A stretch of DNA of 64,000 nucleotides from Pandoraea communis (GTDB lineage Bacteria > Pseudomonadota > Gammaproteobacteria > Burkholderiales > Burkholderiaceae). Positions 26,631 to 35,372 of this stretch are shown here, piece after piece (the stretch's first letter is position 1; every line of letters starts with the position of its first letter). The notes under the pieces are model-generated. The model ran no database searches, was not told the DNA's origin, and saw only the letters and a program-made list of their open reading frames with translations. The stretch lies in the NCBI RefSeq assembly GCF_902459745.1, contig NZ_CABPSJ010000005.1, positions 62,001-126,000 on the forward strand. Direction: 5' to 3'. The translations under genes and the position numbers were made by a program.

Positions 26631-27014
26631 TCAGTCCGGACGCAGTGCGTCGCGGTCCTTTTCGAACTCGGCCAGTGTGGCCTCGAACGGCATCGGGGCA
26701 TCGCGCAGAATGTTGCGCGCACGCAATGCGCACCAGCCGGCGAGCAACAGATACACGACGAAGATGCCGGTCATGGCCTGGAGGCGATAGGTGTCCCAAA
26801 AAATCACGATCACCAGCGCGGCCAGCGACACGAGAGCGAGTACGCCGAAGAGCATCGCGGCCAGACCAAGGAAAGCGACGCCCATCAGACGTTCTTTCTC
26901 TTCGGTCAATTCGATGCCGATGAGTTCGATGCGCGACTGCAGGATCTCGAGCAACGCACCGGCGAGGCGCCGCAGTGAAGGCCGCGGCGGGGTCGTGCGA
27001 TCATTGGCGGTCAT
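26631..27014 (-). CDS. YqjE-like holin-superfamily membrane protein
   Basis: A 127-residue protein of the phage-holin-family/YqjE type. A cytoplasmic amphipathic N-terminus (SLRRLAGALLEILQSRIELIGIELTEEKERL) is followed by two transmembrane helices (about 45-70 and 75-97). The upstream extension of the ORF has no start support. It lies between the yqjD-like and yqjK-like genes. In E. coli the cluster is linked to stationary phase and ribosome or membrane association. Confidence 0.82.
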   Translation of the reverse strand: MTANDRTTPPRPSLRRLAGALLEILQSRIELIGIELTEEKERLMGVAFLGLAAMLFGVLALVSLAALVIVIFWDTYRLQAMTGIFVVYLLLAGWCALRARNILRDAPMPFEATLAEFEKDRDALRPD

Positions 27015-27112
27015 GGGCTGGACTTGTGGGCGGCTCACCTGACCCGTCGCACCGGTCAGGTGGGCTCCGCCATAGGCAGAATAGGCGAGAAAGCAACTGG
27101 CGTCGACGTAGC

Positions 27113-27388
27113 TTACTTGCGGTTGAGCAGCAGGCCGATCACCACGCCGATACCGGCGGCGATGCCCACCGCTTGCCACGGATGGTCGTGAACATAGTCG
27201 TCGGTCGCGCGAGCGGCTTGCTTGCTCTTCTCGACAACGACCACCTGCACGTCGGAAGCCTTTTCCTTGGCTTGCTTGAGCAGCGTCAGGGCCTTGTCGC
27301 TCAATTCGGATGCGCGCTCACCGGTCGTGTTGGCGGCTTGTTTGAGCAGGTCTTCGGCGTCGGCCAATACGGATTTGATATCAGTCAT
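27113..27388 (-). CDS. ElaB/YqjD-like membrane-anchored protein (DUF883)
   Basis: A 91-residue protein. A long amphipathic helix (about 1-65) precedes DHPWQAVGIAAGIGVVIGLLL, the C-terminal anchor with the family's DHPW-x-A-V-G motif. E. coli YqjD binds ribosomes at the membrane in stationary phase; the same role here is inference. AAGGAG lies six bases before the ATG at 27388. First gene of a three-gene set. Confidence 0.9.
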   Translation of the reverse strand: MTDIKSVLADAEDLLKQAANTTGERASELSDKALTLLKQAKEKASDVQVVVVEKSKQAARATDDYVHDHPWQAVGIAAGIGVVIGLLLNRK

Positions 27389-27629
27389 AAACTTCTCCTT
27401 GTTGGTGTGCACTATGCGACGTAGTCGTTACCCGATTCTGGGAGGAAAATGCGAAGGGGATATGGGTGTTATCGTAACGCTTTCAACGAATCGTTGCCAT
27501 AAAACAACATCCCCCGAGGGCGCCATATTGCGAATAATTATGTGCAATCAATTTTTTATTCGTTCTGGCAAAGCTTAGCATCCTTTAGTCTTTACCCCAC
27601 TGACTTGAAGGTTCTCAAGGAGACCGTAA

Positions 27630-28268
27630 ATGACATTGCGTTTGGGTGACATTGCCCCCGATTTCGAGCAGGACTCGTCGGTTGGCAAAATCAAGTTCCA
27701 CGAATTCCTTGGTGACGGTTGGGGTGTGCTCTTCTCGCACCCGGCCGATTACACGCCGGTGTGCACGACCGAACTGGGTCTGACCGCAAAACTCAAGGGT
27801 GAGTTCGAGAAACGCGGCGTGAAGGCCATCGCGCTGTCGGTTGACGACGTTGAGTCGCACAAGGGCTGGATCAAGGACATCAACGAGACTCAGAACACCA
27901 CGGTCAATTTCCCGATTCTGGCCGACGGCGATCGCAAGGTTTCGCAGCTCTACGACATGATCCATCCGAATGCCAGCGAAACCGTGACGGTTCGCTCGCT
28001 GTTCGTGATCGACCCGAAAAAGAAGGTGCGCCTGATCATCACGTATCCGGCCAGCACGGGCCGCAACTTCGACGAGATCCTGCGTGTTATCGACTCGCTG
28101 CAACTGACCGACAATTACTCGGTCGCCACACCGGGTAATTGGAAGGATGGTGAGGACGTCGTGATTGTCCCGTCGCTCAAGGATGAAGCCGTGCTCAAGG
28201 AGAAATTCCCGAAGGGTTACAAGGCCGTGCGTCCGTATCTGCGTCTCACGCCGCAGCCGAACAAGTAA
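27630..28268 (+). CDS. 1-Cys peroxiredoxin (Prx6 type)
   Basis: A 212-residue thiol peroxidase reducing peroxides in the cytoplasm. The peroxidatic cysteine is Cys45 in HPADYTPVCTTELG; I see no second cysteine, so it is a 1-Cys enzyme. The C-terminal arm (GNWKDGEDVVIVPSL, then GYKAVRPYLRLTPQP) is typical of the Prx6 subgroup. AAGGAG precedes the start. The AT-rich 240-base region upstream likely contains its promoter, but I see no certain OxyR site. Confidence 0.95.
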   Translation: MTLRLGDIAPDFEQDSSVGKIKFHEFLGDGWGVLFSHPADYTPVCTTELGLTAKLKGEFEKRGVKAIALSVDDVESHKGWIKDINETQNTTVNFPILADGDRKVSQLYDMIHPNASETVTVRSLFVIDPKKKVRLIITYPASTGRNFDEILRVIDSLQLTDNYSVATPGNWKDGEDVVIVPSLKDEAVLKEKFPKGYKAVRPYLRLTPQPNK

Positions 28269-28301
28269 TCCGGCTAACGCCGCAGAAGACAGCGGATGAG
28301 A

Positions 28302-28333
28302 AAAAGCCAGCTCGACAGAGCTGGCTTTTTTGT
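28302..28333 (+). terminator. intrinsic terminator of the peroxiredoxin gene
   Basis: A 13-bp perfect stem AAAAAGCCAGCTC / GAGCTGGCTTTTT with loop GACA. Its A-start and T-end allow action in both directions, so it may also serve the converging gcdH gene. Confidence 0.92.
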
Positions 28334-28335
28334 TT

Positions 28336-28461
28336 GGTACGCGCCGTCGCCCGGGGGATTGACGGCCCGCGAAGTGCGGCCTGAGAAACGACGCGTACCA
28401 GACAAGTCGCATGAACCGCGATGCGCTGCGCGATCTGCACTGCGCGACCGCTCGCGGTTCA
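28336..28461. repeat. two tandem imperfect hairpins between convergent genes
   Basis: Arms TGGTACGCG (28336-28344) and CGCGTACCA (28393-28401) form one hairpin, and TGAACCGCGA (28413-28422) with TCGCGGTTCA (28452-28461) a second. They fill the gap between the peroxiredoxin terminator and the gcdH stop. They could be extra terminators or a REP-like element. Confidence 0.5.
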
Positions 28462-28488
28462 CGCAACCCGATCCCTCGTGACGATCGA

Positions 28489-29682
28489 TCAGAAGAACGC
28501 CTGGATGCCGGTTTGCGCGCGGCCGAGAATCAGTGCGTGGATGTCGTGGGTGCCCTCGTAGGTGTTGACCACTTCGAGGTTCACGAGGTGACGGGCAATG
28601 CCGAACTCATCGGAGATGCCGTTGCCACCCAGCATGTCGCGTGCCAGACGTGCGACGTCCAGTGCCTTGCCGCACGAGTTGCGCTTCATGATCGACGTGA
28701 TCTCGACAGCCGCGGTGCCTTCGTCCTTCATGCGGCCCAGACGCAGGCAGCCTTGCAAGCCCAGCGTGATTTCCGTCTGCATGTCGGCGAGCTTCTTCTG
28801 GATCAACTGATTGGCGGCGAGCGGCCGGCCGAACTGCTGACGGTCGAGCACGTATTGACGCGCGGTATGCCAGCAGAATTCAGCGGCGCCCAATGCACCC
28901 CAGGCGATACCGTAACGCGCCGAGTTCAGGCAGGTGAACGGCCCCTTCAGGCCGGAGACGCCCGGCATCAGATTCTCTTCCGGCACGAACACCTGATCCA
29001 TCACGATCTCACCGGTGATCGAGGCGCGCAGGCCGACCTTGCCGTGAATCGCCGGGGCCGACAGGCCTTTCCAGCCCTTTTCCAGAATGAAGCCGCGAAT
29101 CTTCTCCTCGCCATTCTCGTCGGCGAGCTTGCCCCAGACCACGAAAACGTCGGCGATGGGGGAGTTGGTGATCCACATCTTCCCGCCGCTCAATTCATAG
29201 CCACCTGCAACTTTCTTGGCGCGCGTAGTCATGCCGGCCGGATCGGAACCGTGGTTCGGTTCGGTCAGACCGAAGCAACCAATCCACTCGCCGCTGGCCA
29301 GCTTCGGCAGGTACTTCTGCTTCTGTGCTTCGCTGCCGAATTCGAAGATCGGCACCATGACGAGCGACGACTGTACCGACATCATCGAACGATAGCCCGA
29401 GTCGACGCGTTCGACTTCGCGTGCGATCAGCCCATAGGCCACGTAGCTCAGGCCAGGGCCACCGTATTCCTCGGGAATCGTCGGGCCGAGCAGGCCGATC
29501 TCACCCATCTCGCGAAAGATGGCGGCGTCGGTGCGCTCATGACGGAATGCTTCGAGCACGCGCGGCGCGAGCTTGTCGTTCGAGTACGCGGCGGCGGCGT
29601 CGCGAATCATGCGCTCTTCGCCCGTGAGCTGTGCGTCCAGCAACAGCGGATCTTCCCAATGAAACTGTGCATTGCCTGCCAT
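28489..29682 (-). CDS. gcdH: glutaryl-CoA dehydrogenase
   Basis: A 397-residue FAD acyl-CoA dehydrogenase that oxidises and decarboxylates glutaryl-CoA to crotonyl-CoA in lysine and tryptophan breakdown. The catalytic base is Glu376 in [36 protein letters not shown] and [14 protein letters not shown] are the expected FAD-contact segments, and the C-terminus GIQAFF is standard for GcdH. It diverges from an IclR-family gene, a common arrangement for gcdH. An operator-like palindrome lies between. Confidence 0.94.
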   Translation of the reverse strand: MAGNAQFHWEDPLLLDAQLTGEERMIRDAAAAYSNDKLAPRVLEAFRHERTDAAIFREMGEIGLLGPTIPEEYGGPGLSYVAYGLIAREVERVDSGYRSMMSVQSSLVMVPIFEFGSEAQKQKYLPKLASGEWIGCFGLTEPNHGSDPAGMTTRAKKVAGGYELSGGKMWITNSPIADVFVVWGKLADENGEEKIRGFILEKGWKGLSAPAIHGKVGLRASITGEIVMDQVFVPEENLMPGVSGLKGPFTCLNSARYGIAWGALGAAEFCWHTARQYVLDRQQFGRPLAANQLIQKKLADMQTEITLGLQGCLRLGRMKDEGTAAVEITSIMKRNSCGKALDVARLARDMLGGNGISDEFGIARHLVNLEVVNTYEGTHDIHALILGRAQTGIQAFF

Positions 29683-29801
29683 GACCTATCTCCTCCGACG
29701 TTCTCAAAAATTGGCCGACGCCATCCTCGTCGGCCCGTTTGGCGCATGTGCGGCATACGTTGCCGTATCCCGCACCGGGAAAGCTCGTCGACTTGACGAA
29801 A

Positions 29802-29818
29802 GTTCCGCAATGCGGAAC
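29802..29818. promoter_or_regulatory. IclR-type operator between gcdH and its regulator
   Basis: A perfect interrupted palindrome GTTCCGC-AAT-GCGGAAC lies in the 232-base divergent region, 120 bases from gcdH. Short TTCCG/CGGAA palindromes are typical targets of IclR-family regulators. Confidence 0.6.
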
Positions 29819-29914
29819 AATGTTCTGAAATCGAAGTTAGTTTAACACTAAAATTTTTTGTCAGGCAACGGCCAGTGCGTGTACTGGCCGAACCTATTTG
29901 AAGCGGAGTGCGCG

Positions 29915-30763
29915 ATGGTTGTGGTCAAAACGTCCCTGTCAGCCTTCACCGGTGCGCCGGCCCATGGCGTGCCGCCTTCGCACGACGAGCGCAAGTTCGT
30001 CACGGCACTCGCACGGGGTCTCGATCTGCTGCGCGCCTTCGGACCCGACGACGCGCTGCTGGGTAACCGCGACTTTGCAGCACGCACCGGGCTGCCGAAG
30101 GCGACCGTCAGTCGCCTCGCTTACACGCTGACGGCGCTGGGGTATCTGCGCTACGACGCCGAGCTTGGCAAGTACGCACTGGATGCCGGCGTGCTGGCCT
30201 TGGGGTACGCGTTCCTGAGCGGTACCGACATGCTGACGCTGGCTCGCCCGCACATGCGAGCGCTGGCCAAGGAAATGGGGTGTTCCATTTCACTCGGTTG
30301 CCGGGAAGGTATCGACATGATGTATCTCGAAACTATCCGCAGCGACTCGGCGCACCTCACGCTGGGTCTCACGGCGGGCTCACGTCTGTCGATGCTGACG
30401 AGTTCGATGGGGCGCGTCTACCTCGCGGTGATGCCCTCGATCGAGCGTGAGACGATGCTCGCCGATCTACGCGATGCCTACGATGCGAATCCGGCCGCGT
30501 TGCGCAATGTCGGTTGGGACGTGCTCCAGTCTGGCGTCGAGAAAGGGATCGAGTCGTACAAGCGCGAGGGATGTTGCTACTCGTTTCGCGAGTGGCATGA
30601 AGGCGTGAATGCGGTCGCAGTGCCGCTCCGTGACGTGCGGCAAAACCGCTGGCTGGCCATCAGTTGCAGCGGCCCGTCGTCGTCGATTCCAGATGCGGTC
30701 TTCCGCGAGGAGATCGGTCCACGTCTGAAGCAACTGGCCGCCCGTCTGAGCGGACAGGCTTAA
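29915..30763 (+). CDS. IclR-family regulator, probable gcdH regulator
   Basis: A 282-residue regulator. The winged helix-turn-helix is FVTALARGLDLLRAFGPDD to AARTGLPKATVSRLAYTLTALGYL, followed by an IclR effector domain (YLETIRSDSAHLTLGLTAGSRLSM, GINAVAVPL-type strand). It diverges from gcdH, so glutaryl-CoA or a related acyl-CoA is a likely effector, by inference. GGAG lies six bases before the ATG at 29915. Confidence 0.9.
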   Translation: MVVVKTSLSAFTGAPAHGVPPSHDERKFVTALARGLDLLRAFGPDDALLGNRDFAARTGLPKATVSRLAYTLTALGYLRYDAELGKYALDAGVLALGYAFLSGTDMLTLARPHMRALAKEMGCSISLGCREGIDMMYLETIRSDSAHLTLGLTAGSRLSMLTSSMGRVYLAVMPSIERETMLADLRDAYDANPAALRNVGWDVLQSGVEKGIESYKREGCCYSFREWHEGVNAVAVPLRDVRQNRWLAISCSGPSSSIPDAVFREEIGPRLKQLAARLSGQA

Positions 30764-30774
30764 GGTTGGCGGCA

Positions 30775-30846
30775 GATCGGGTTGGGGGCCGCCTGCGGCA
30801 CTCCAATGCGCTTTAAGTCGCACCGCAGGCGGCCCCCAACCCGATC
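30775..30846. repeat. long perfect inverted repeat (24-bp arms, 24-base loop)
   Basis: The left arm 30775-30798 begins GATCGGGTTGGGGGCC and is exactly complementary to the right arm 30823-30846, which ends GGCCCCCAACCCGATC. No T-tract follows on either strand. It lies 12 bases after the IclR gene in the 292-base gap before kynA, where no gene is seen. Confidence 0.85.
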
Positions 30847-31055
30847 CACAACCGATATCGATCCGACGACACCCATCGACACGATGAGCGCTGCGCGGCG
30901 GGGCGCACGATGGCAGTGATTGTCCGCTCCCTTGACGTAGCGACTCAACAGGCACGGCTCGGGAGCGGAGTCAGGGGGCGGGCAAGCGCTGTAGCCCCGG
31001 AAAAAGGGGCGGCGCTCGCCGAATCTACGCGGTAGGTGTTCTCACCGCAACGACA

Positions 31056-32018
31056 TCACAGCAACGTTCGCACGTGCCACAACTCGGGGAACAGCACCAC
31101 ATCGAGCATCTTGCGCAGATAGGGTGCCCCGCTGGTGCCGCCTGTGCCTTGCTTGAAGCCGATGATGCGCTCGACAGTCGTCACGTGGCGGAAGCGCCAT
31201 TGGCGGAAGGCATCTTCGAGATCGACCAATTCCTCGGCCATCTCATACAACTCCCAGTGCTGCGACGGGTTGCGATACACCTCGAGCCACGCCGCCTCGA
31301 CGGTCTCGTCGTGAGGCGTCGGCTGCGTCCAGTCGCGTTCGAGCCGTGCCGGGGCAATCGCGAAGCCTCGACGGGCGAGCAGACGCACCACCTCGTCATA
31401 GAACGACGGGGCGTTGAGCGCCGCTTCCACCTGCTGGAAGAGGTCGGGACGATGCGAATGGGGCTTGAGCATCGCCGCATTCTTGTTGCCCAGCATGAAT
31501 TCCAGAATGCGGTACTGATACGACTGAAAGCCCGACGAGCTGCCCAGTGACGGACGCATCGACGAATACTCGGACGGCGTCATCGTCGCCAGCACGCTCC
31601 ATGCCTGAACCAGTTGTTCGAGAATGCGCGATACCCGCGCAAGCATCTTGAATGCGGGCGGCAATTCGTCGTTGTGAACCGCAGAGCGTGCCGCCTGCAA
31701 TTCGTACAACGCGAGCTTCATCCACAACTCGCTCGTCTGATGCTGAATGATGAACAGCATCTCGTTGTGATCGGTCGAGCGCGGATGTTGTGCATTCAGA
31801 ATCGGATCGAGCGACAGGTAGTCGCCGTAGCTCATGCTCTTGGAAAAATCGAGTTGAGCATCGTGCCATTGGGTCGCGTCGGCGGGCGCGCTTTGCGAGG
31901 CTTTCGCGTCGCCCGTCGCGTTGTCTGCGCCCTGATGCCCGAACGGGCACCCGCCTTGTGCGGGTGTGGTGTCCACCGGCGTGTCTTTGTGGCCGCTTGT
32001 AGAGGAGGGTTTGCTCAT
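31056..32018 (-). CDS. kynA: tryptophan 2,3-dioxygenase
   Basis: A 320-residue heme enzyme opening the indole ring of tryptophan to N-formylkynurenine. [58 protein letters not shown] and the C-terminal [28 protein letters not shown] are all diagnostic. An N-terminal extension of about 55 residues rich in Ala, Ser and Gly contains CPFGH, which is common in Burkholderiales homologues. The start at 32018 gives better spacing to the GAGAGG site than the ATG three codons upstream. Last gene of kynBUA. Confidence 0.96.
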   Translation of the reverse strand: MSKPSSTSGHKDTPVDTTPAQGGCPFGHQGADNATGDAKASQSAPADATQWHDAQLDFSKSMSYGDYLSLDPILNAQHPRSTDHNEMLFIIQHQTSELWMKLALYELQAARSAVHNDELPPAFKMLARVSRILEQLVQAWSVLATMTPSEYSSMRPSLGSSSGFQSYQYRILEFMLGNKNAAMLKPHSHRPDLFQQVEAALNAPSFYDEVVRLLARRGFAIAPARLERDWTQPTPHDETVEAAWLEVYRNPSQHWELYEMAEELVDLEDAFRQWRFRHVTTVERIIGFKQGTGGTSGAPYLRKMLDVVLFPELWHVRTLL

Positions 32019-32034
32019 GCTGATCATTCCTCTC

Positions 32035-33288
32035 TCAGGTCACCGCGCCGCGACGATGAAACTCGGGCTTGTCCCACGAGCCCGTGCTCAGCACGTCGCG
32101 CAAAATCTCGACCGAATCCCAGACATCGGCAAAGCTCGTATACAGCGGCGTCATGCCGAAACGCATGATGCGCGGCTCGCGATAGTCACCGATGACCCCG
32201 CGTGCGATCAACGCCTGAATCACGGCAAATCCTTCCGGATGCTCGAAGCTCACCTGCGAGCCTCGTGCGGCGTGATCGCGCGGCGTCACCAGTGTCAGCG
32301 GGAATTCGGCGCAGCGCGTTTCCACCAGTTGGATGAACAGATCGGTCAACGCGAGCGATTTGCGACGCAGCGCGTCCATCGATGTCTGCGCGAAGATATC
32401 CAGACCGCACTGCACGAGCGAGAGCGAGACAATCGGTTGCGTGCCGCACAGATAACGTCCAATGCCTTCGTCCGGCGTGTATTCCGGCAGCATGGCGAAC
32501 GGCGTGCGATGGCCCCACCAACCCGACAGCGGTTGCCAGAAGGTGTCCTGGTGACGCTTGTTGACCCATACGAACGCCGGCGAACCCGGGCCGCCGTTCA
32601 GATATTTGTACGTGCAGCCCACGGCATAGTCTGCGCCGGCGCCGTTCAGATCGACCGGCACCGCACCGGCCGAGTGGCAGAGATCCCACACCACCAGTGC
32701 ACCGGCCGCATGGATCTCCGCTGTGCGTGCGGCCATGTCGTACATGGCGCCGGTGCGGTAGTTCACATGCGTGAGCAGCACCACGGCGACATCGTTACCC
32801 AGCGCGCTCGGCAGTTCGTCCGGCGAATCGATCAGACGCAGCGAGTAGCCGTCGTCGAGCAGGCGCGTGAGGCCTTGCACGATGTAGAGGTCGGTCGGGA
32901 AGGTGCTGCGCTCCGAGACGATCACTTTGCGTTGCGGCCCACGCTTGCGCTGCGCATCGAGGGCGGCGGCCATCACCTTGAACAGGTTGCTCGACGTGGT
33001 GTCCGTTACCACGACTTCGCCTTTGCCCGCACCGACGATCGGTGCCAGCGCATCGCCCAACGTGCGCGGCAGCGCGAACCAGTTTGCCTCGTTCCAACTG
33101 CGGATGAGACCCTTGCCCCATTCGGCGGCGATCACTTCCTGTGCGCGTTTGGCAGAAGCCAGCGGGCGGGCGCCCAGCGAATTGCCATCGAGATAGATCA
33201 CATCAGGTGGCAGATCGAATTGCGCGCGCAGCGGGGCGAGCGGATCGGCCACATCGAGGGCCAGACAATCGTTGCGAGAAGACGTCAT
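32035..33288 (-). CDS. kynU: kynureninase
   Basis: A 417-residue PLP enzyme splitting kynurenine into anthranilate and alanine. The Schiff-base lysine is Lys228 in [31 protein letters not shown] at the N-terminus and [20 protein letters not shown] before the lysine are typical. It lies between kynB and kynA, with 45 bases to kynB and 16 to kynA, so all three should form one transcript. Confidence 0.96.
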   Translation of the reverse strand: MTSSRNDCLALDVADPLAPLRAQFDLPPDVIYLDGNSLGARPLASAKRAQEVIAAEWGKGLIRSWNEANWFALPRTLGDALAPIVGAGKGEVVVTDTTSSNLFKVMAAALDAQRKRGPQRKVIVSERSTFPTDLYIVQGLTRLLDDGYSLRLIDSPDELPSALGNDVAVVLLTHVNYRTGAMYDMAARTAEIHAAGALVVWDLCHSAGAVPVDLNGAGADYAVGCTYKYLNGGPGSPAFVWVNKRHQDTFWQPLSGWWGHRTPFAMLPEYTPDEGIGRYLCGTQPIVSLSLVQCGLDIFAQTSMDALRRKSLALTDLFIQLVETRCAEFPLTLVTPRDHAARGSQVSFEHPEGFAVIQALIARGVIGDYREPRIMRFGMTPLYTSFADVWDSVEILRDVLSTGSWDKPEFHRRGAVT

Positions 33289-33333
33289 GGTTTGCGCTTT
33301 GTGAGTGAAATCAATACAGAAAAAGAAGTCCGT

Positions 33334-33999
33334 TCAAAGGGAGCGCAGTACCGCGCGTACCGGGCTCGCATCGAGCCGCATGAACTTGAGTGGCAATGCG
33401 ATGAGTTCGTAGTCGCCCGGTGCAATTGCGTCGAGTACCAGCCCTTCGAGGATGGCCATGCGATGCGCGCGAATGCGGTGATGCGCGTCCATCGTCTTGC
33501 TCTCCTGCGGATCGAGCGACGGCGTGTCGATACCGACCAACGTCACACCGTGCGACGCGAGCAGGTCGATGGTCTCGGGCGCCACTGCGCAAAACGCGCT
33601 ATCCCAGCGCACCACCGGCGCGCGCTCATACGTGCGCAGCAGGACACGCGGCGGTACATCCGTCAGATGCGGCGCAACCATCTCCGGCGTGACGACCGGC
33701 GATGCGCCGAGGCAATGCATCACCCTGCATGGCCCCAGATACGTCTCCAACGGCACTTCGCCAATGAAGGCGCCGTCGTCGTCGTAATGACGCGGTGCGT
33801 CGGCATGCGCACCTGTATGTGGCGATAGCGTGATGCGTCCCACATTGACCGGGCAGCCCGGTCCGATCTGCCAGACGGACTGTTCGGAGAACGGCGTGTC
33901 ACCGGGCCAGACGGGGGTGTCGCTCGAGAGCGGGGCGCTGATATCCCATATGCGGCGCTCGTTGCGCGCATCGGCAGGGCGTTGGCTGGGTGCGGTCAT
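33334..33999 (-). CDS. kynB: kynurenine formamidase (arylformamidase)
   Basis: A 221-residue metal-dependent hydrolase converting N-formylkynurenine to kynurenine. The metal-binding motif [15 protein letters not shown] supplies His61, His65, Asp67 and His71. [20 protein letters not shown] is the family N-terminal signature. First gene of the kynBUA operon. No KynR/Lrp-type regulator lies beside it, which is the usual companion in related genomes. Confidence 0.95.
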   Translation of the reverse strand: MTAPSQRPADARNERRIWDISAPLSSDTPVWPGDTPFSEQSVWQIGPGCPVNVGRITLSPHTGAHADAPRHYDDDGAFIGEVPLETYLGPCRVMHCLGASPVVTPEMVAPHLTDVPPRVLLRTYERAPVVRWDSAFCAVAPETIDLLASHGVTLVGIDTPSLDPQESKTMDAHHRIRAHRMAILEGLVLDAIAPGDYELIALPLKFMRLDASPVRAVLRSL

Positions 34000-34128
34000 G
34001 GACGTGCGCCATAGCGTGAATCGATATGCGCATCTTAGAAGAATTCGCGTCGCAAGTGCTTGCGTATTCGTGGATCGCGATGAGTGAAATTGATAGTGGA
34101 AACGTGTTTTTTGGAGATTGACGAAAGA

Positions 34129-34160
34129 AAATTCGACAATATGGCGAAGTGGTCGAATTT
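34129..34160 (-). terminator. hairpin between the MarR gene and kynB
   Basis: Nine-base arms AAATTCGAC and GTCGAATTT are separated by 14 bases and followed on the minus strand by TTCTTT. It could terminate the flavin reductase-MarR transcript before kynB, or be an operator for the kyn promoter. Confidence 0.45.
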
Positions 34161-34225
34161 TTGACGATTCGCCGTACTGCGCGATTCGCGTTTTCGGACG
34201 CGCCCGTGCAGTGATCGGAAAGGGC

Positions 34226-34684
34226 CTATTGAGGGTTCTGCGTTCCTTGCGCCATTTCCTCGATCAGACGGCGCAACGTGGCTTTGAGCAAGGCGGATTG
34301 TTCCGTGCCGAAGCGGGCGAGCACCCCGGCTTCGTGCCGGCGTGCGCTGGCGAGCAACGGCGCGACGCGCGCCCGTCCGGTGTCGGTCAGCGAGACCAAT
34401 GACTGACGCCGATCCGTCGCGCATTCGCCGCGCACGACGTCGCCTGTCGCTTCCAGCCGGTCGACGACTTTGGTGAGCGTCGGCTGCTTGGCGAGCACAA
34501 TGTCGGCCAGTTGATTGATGGTGCGCGCGCGGCCATCGGAGAGCGTGGCGAGCACTCGCCACTCCGACACGCCCAGGCCAGCCGCGGCGACTTCGCGATG
34601 AAACTCATTGGAGACCAGCGTGCTCGCCCGGGCGAGCAGATACGCCAGATAATCGTCGACGAACGGTGCTCCGCCGGCTGGCAT
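34226..34684 (-). CDS. MarR-family transcriptional regulator
   Basis: A 152-residue winged-helix regulator. [51 protein letters not shown] and the wing [17 protein letters not shown] are typical. It follows the flavin reductase by six bases in one transcript. NicR and PicR, MarR-type repressors of pyridine catabolism, sit in comparable places beside nicX-like genes, so it may repress the divergent operon at 35373. A 14-bp palindrome in the promoter region is a candidate site. Confidence 0.88.
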   Translation of the reverse strand: MPAGGAPFVDDYLAYLLARASTLVSNEFHREVAAAGLGVSEWRVLATLSDGRARTINQLADIVLAKQPTLTKVVDRLEATGDVVRGECATDRRQSLVSLTDTGRARVAPLLASARRHEAGVLARFGTEQSALLKATLRRLIEEMAQGTQNPQ

Positions 34685-34690
34685 GGGGGC

Positions 34691-35209
34691 TTACCCGAGC
34701 GACTGCGGCTTGTGGAAGCCGCCGGCGTGAAAGATCAGCGGCATGCGCTCGGAAACGTTCGCATGGACGCCGCAACGCTCGACTTCACCGACGAAGATGA
34801 CGTGATCGCCTTCGTTGTAACGGCTGCGGTTATGACACTCGAACCAGGCAAGCGCACCATCGAGCACTGGCGTGCCCGATGGCGACAACGTGTATGGCAC
34901 ACCCGCAAAACGGTCGCCTTTCATCGTGGCAAAGCGCTTGCAGATGTCGAGTTGATCGGCCGCGAGCACATTCACGGCGTAGTGCGAGTTTTCGCGGAAG
35001 ACGGGCATGCTGCCCGCTCGCGTGGCGAGACTCCACAGAATGAGCGGCGGCGTGAGCGACACCGAATTGAACGAACTGGCGGTGATACCGATAAGCGAGC
35101 CGTCGTCGGCTCGCGTGGTGATTACCGTTACCCCGGTCGCAAATTGACCGAGCGCATGACGAAAAGCTGCGTTGTCGAAATCTGGCACTGCGGCGCGTTT
35201 GGCGTTCAC
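34691..35209 (-). CDS. flavin reductase family protein (FMN-binding split barrel)
   Basis: A 172-residue NAD(P)H:flavin oxidoreductase like HpaC and NicC-type partners. FRHALGQFATGVTVITT, GITASSFNSVSLTPPLILWSL and HYAVNVLAADQ are characteristic. Such proteins supply reduced flavin to a separate monooxygenase, but no classical HpaB-like oxygenase lies nearby. The acyl-CoA-dehydrogenase-like gene at 37226 is a possible partner. It diverges from the NicX-like operon. Confidence 0.9.
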   Translation of the reverse strand: MNAKRAAVPDFDNAAFRHALGQFATGVTVITTRADDGSLIGITASSFNSVSLTPPLILWSLATRAGSMPVFRENSHYAVNVLAADQLDICKRFATMKGDRFAGVPYTLSPSGTPVLDGALAWFECHNRSRYNEGDHVIFVGEVERCGVHANVSERMPLIFHAGGFHKPQSLG

Positions 35210-35252
35210 TGTCCCTGCACTCCCGTCCGGCTAATTTGATCGGGTTGATTTG

Positions 35253-35266
35253 TATGAATATTCATA
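35253..35266. promoter_or_regulatory. MarR-type palindromic operator candidate
   Basis: The perfect 14-bp palindrome TATGAATATTCATA lies in the 163-base divergent region between the flavin reductase and NicX-like genes. It runs into a TATACT hexamer (35265-35270) that may be the -10 of the rightward promoter. Size and A+T content suit a MarR-family dimer. Confidence 0.65.
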
Positions 35267-35372
35267 TACTATGGCACGAACAACAGATCGACAAGACGCA
35301 TGACGGCCAGCAGCGTGCCACGGGGCGAAGCAGCCCCCGGCGGGCGAGAGGGTCAGACGCTCAGGAGACGAT

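Noticed and set aside
31966-33828. A 620-residue plus-strand open frame opposite kynU and kynB
   Set aside because: It is the antisense shadow of two unmistakable enzymes.
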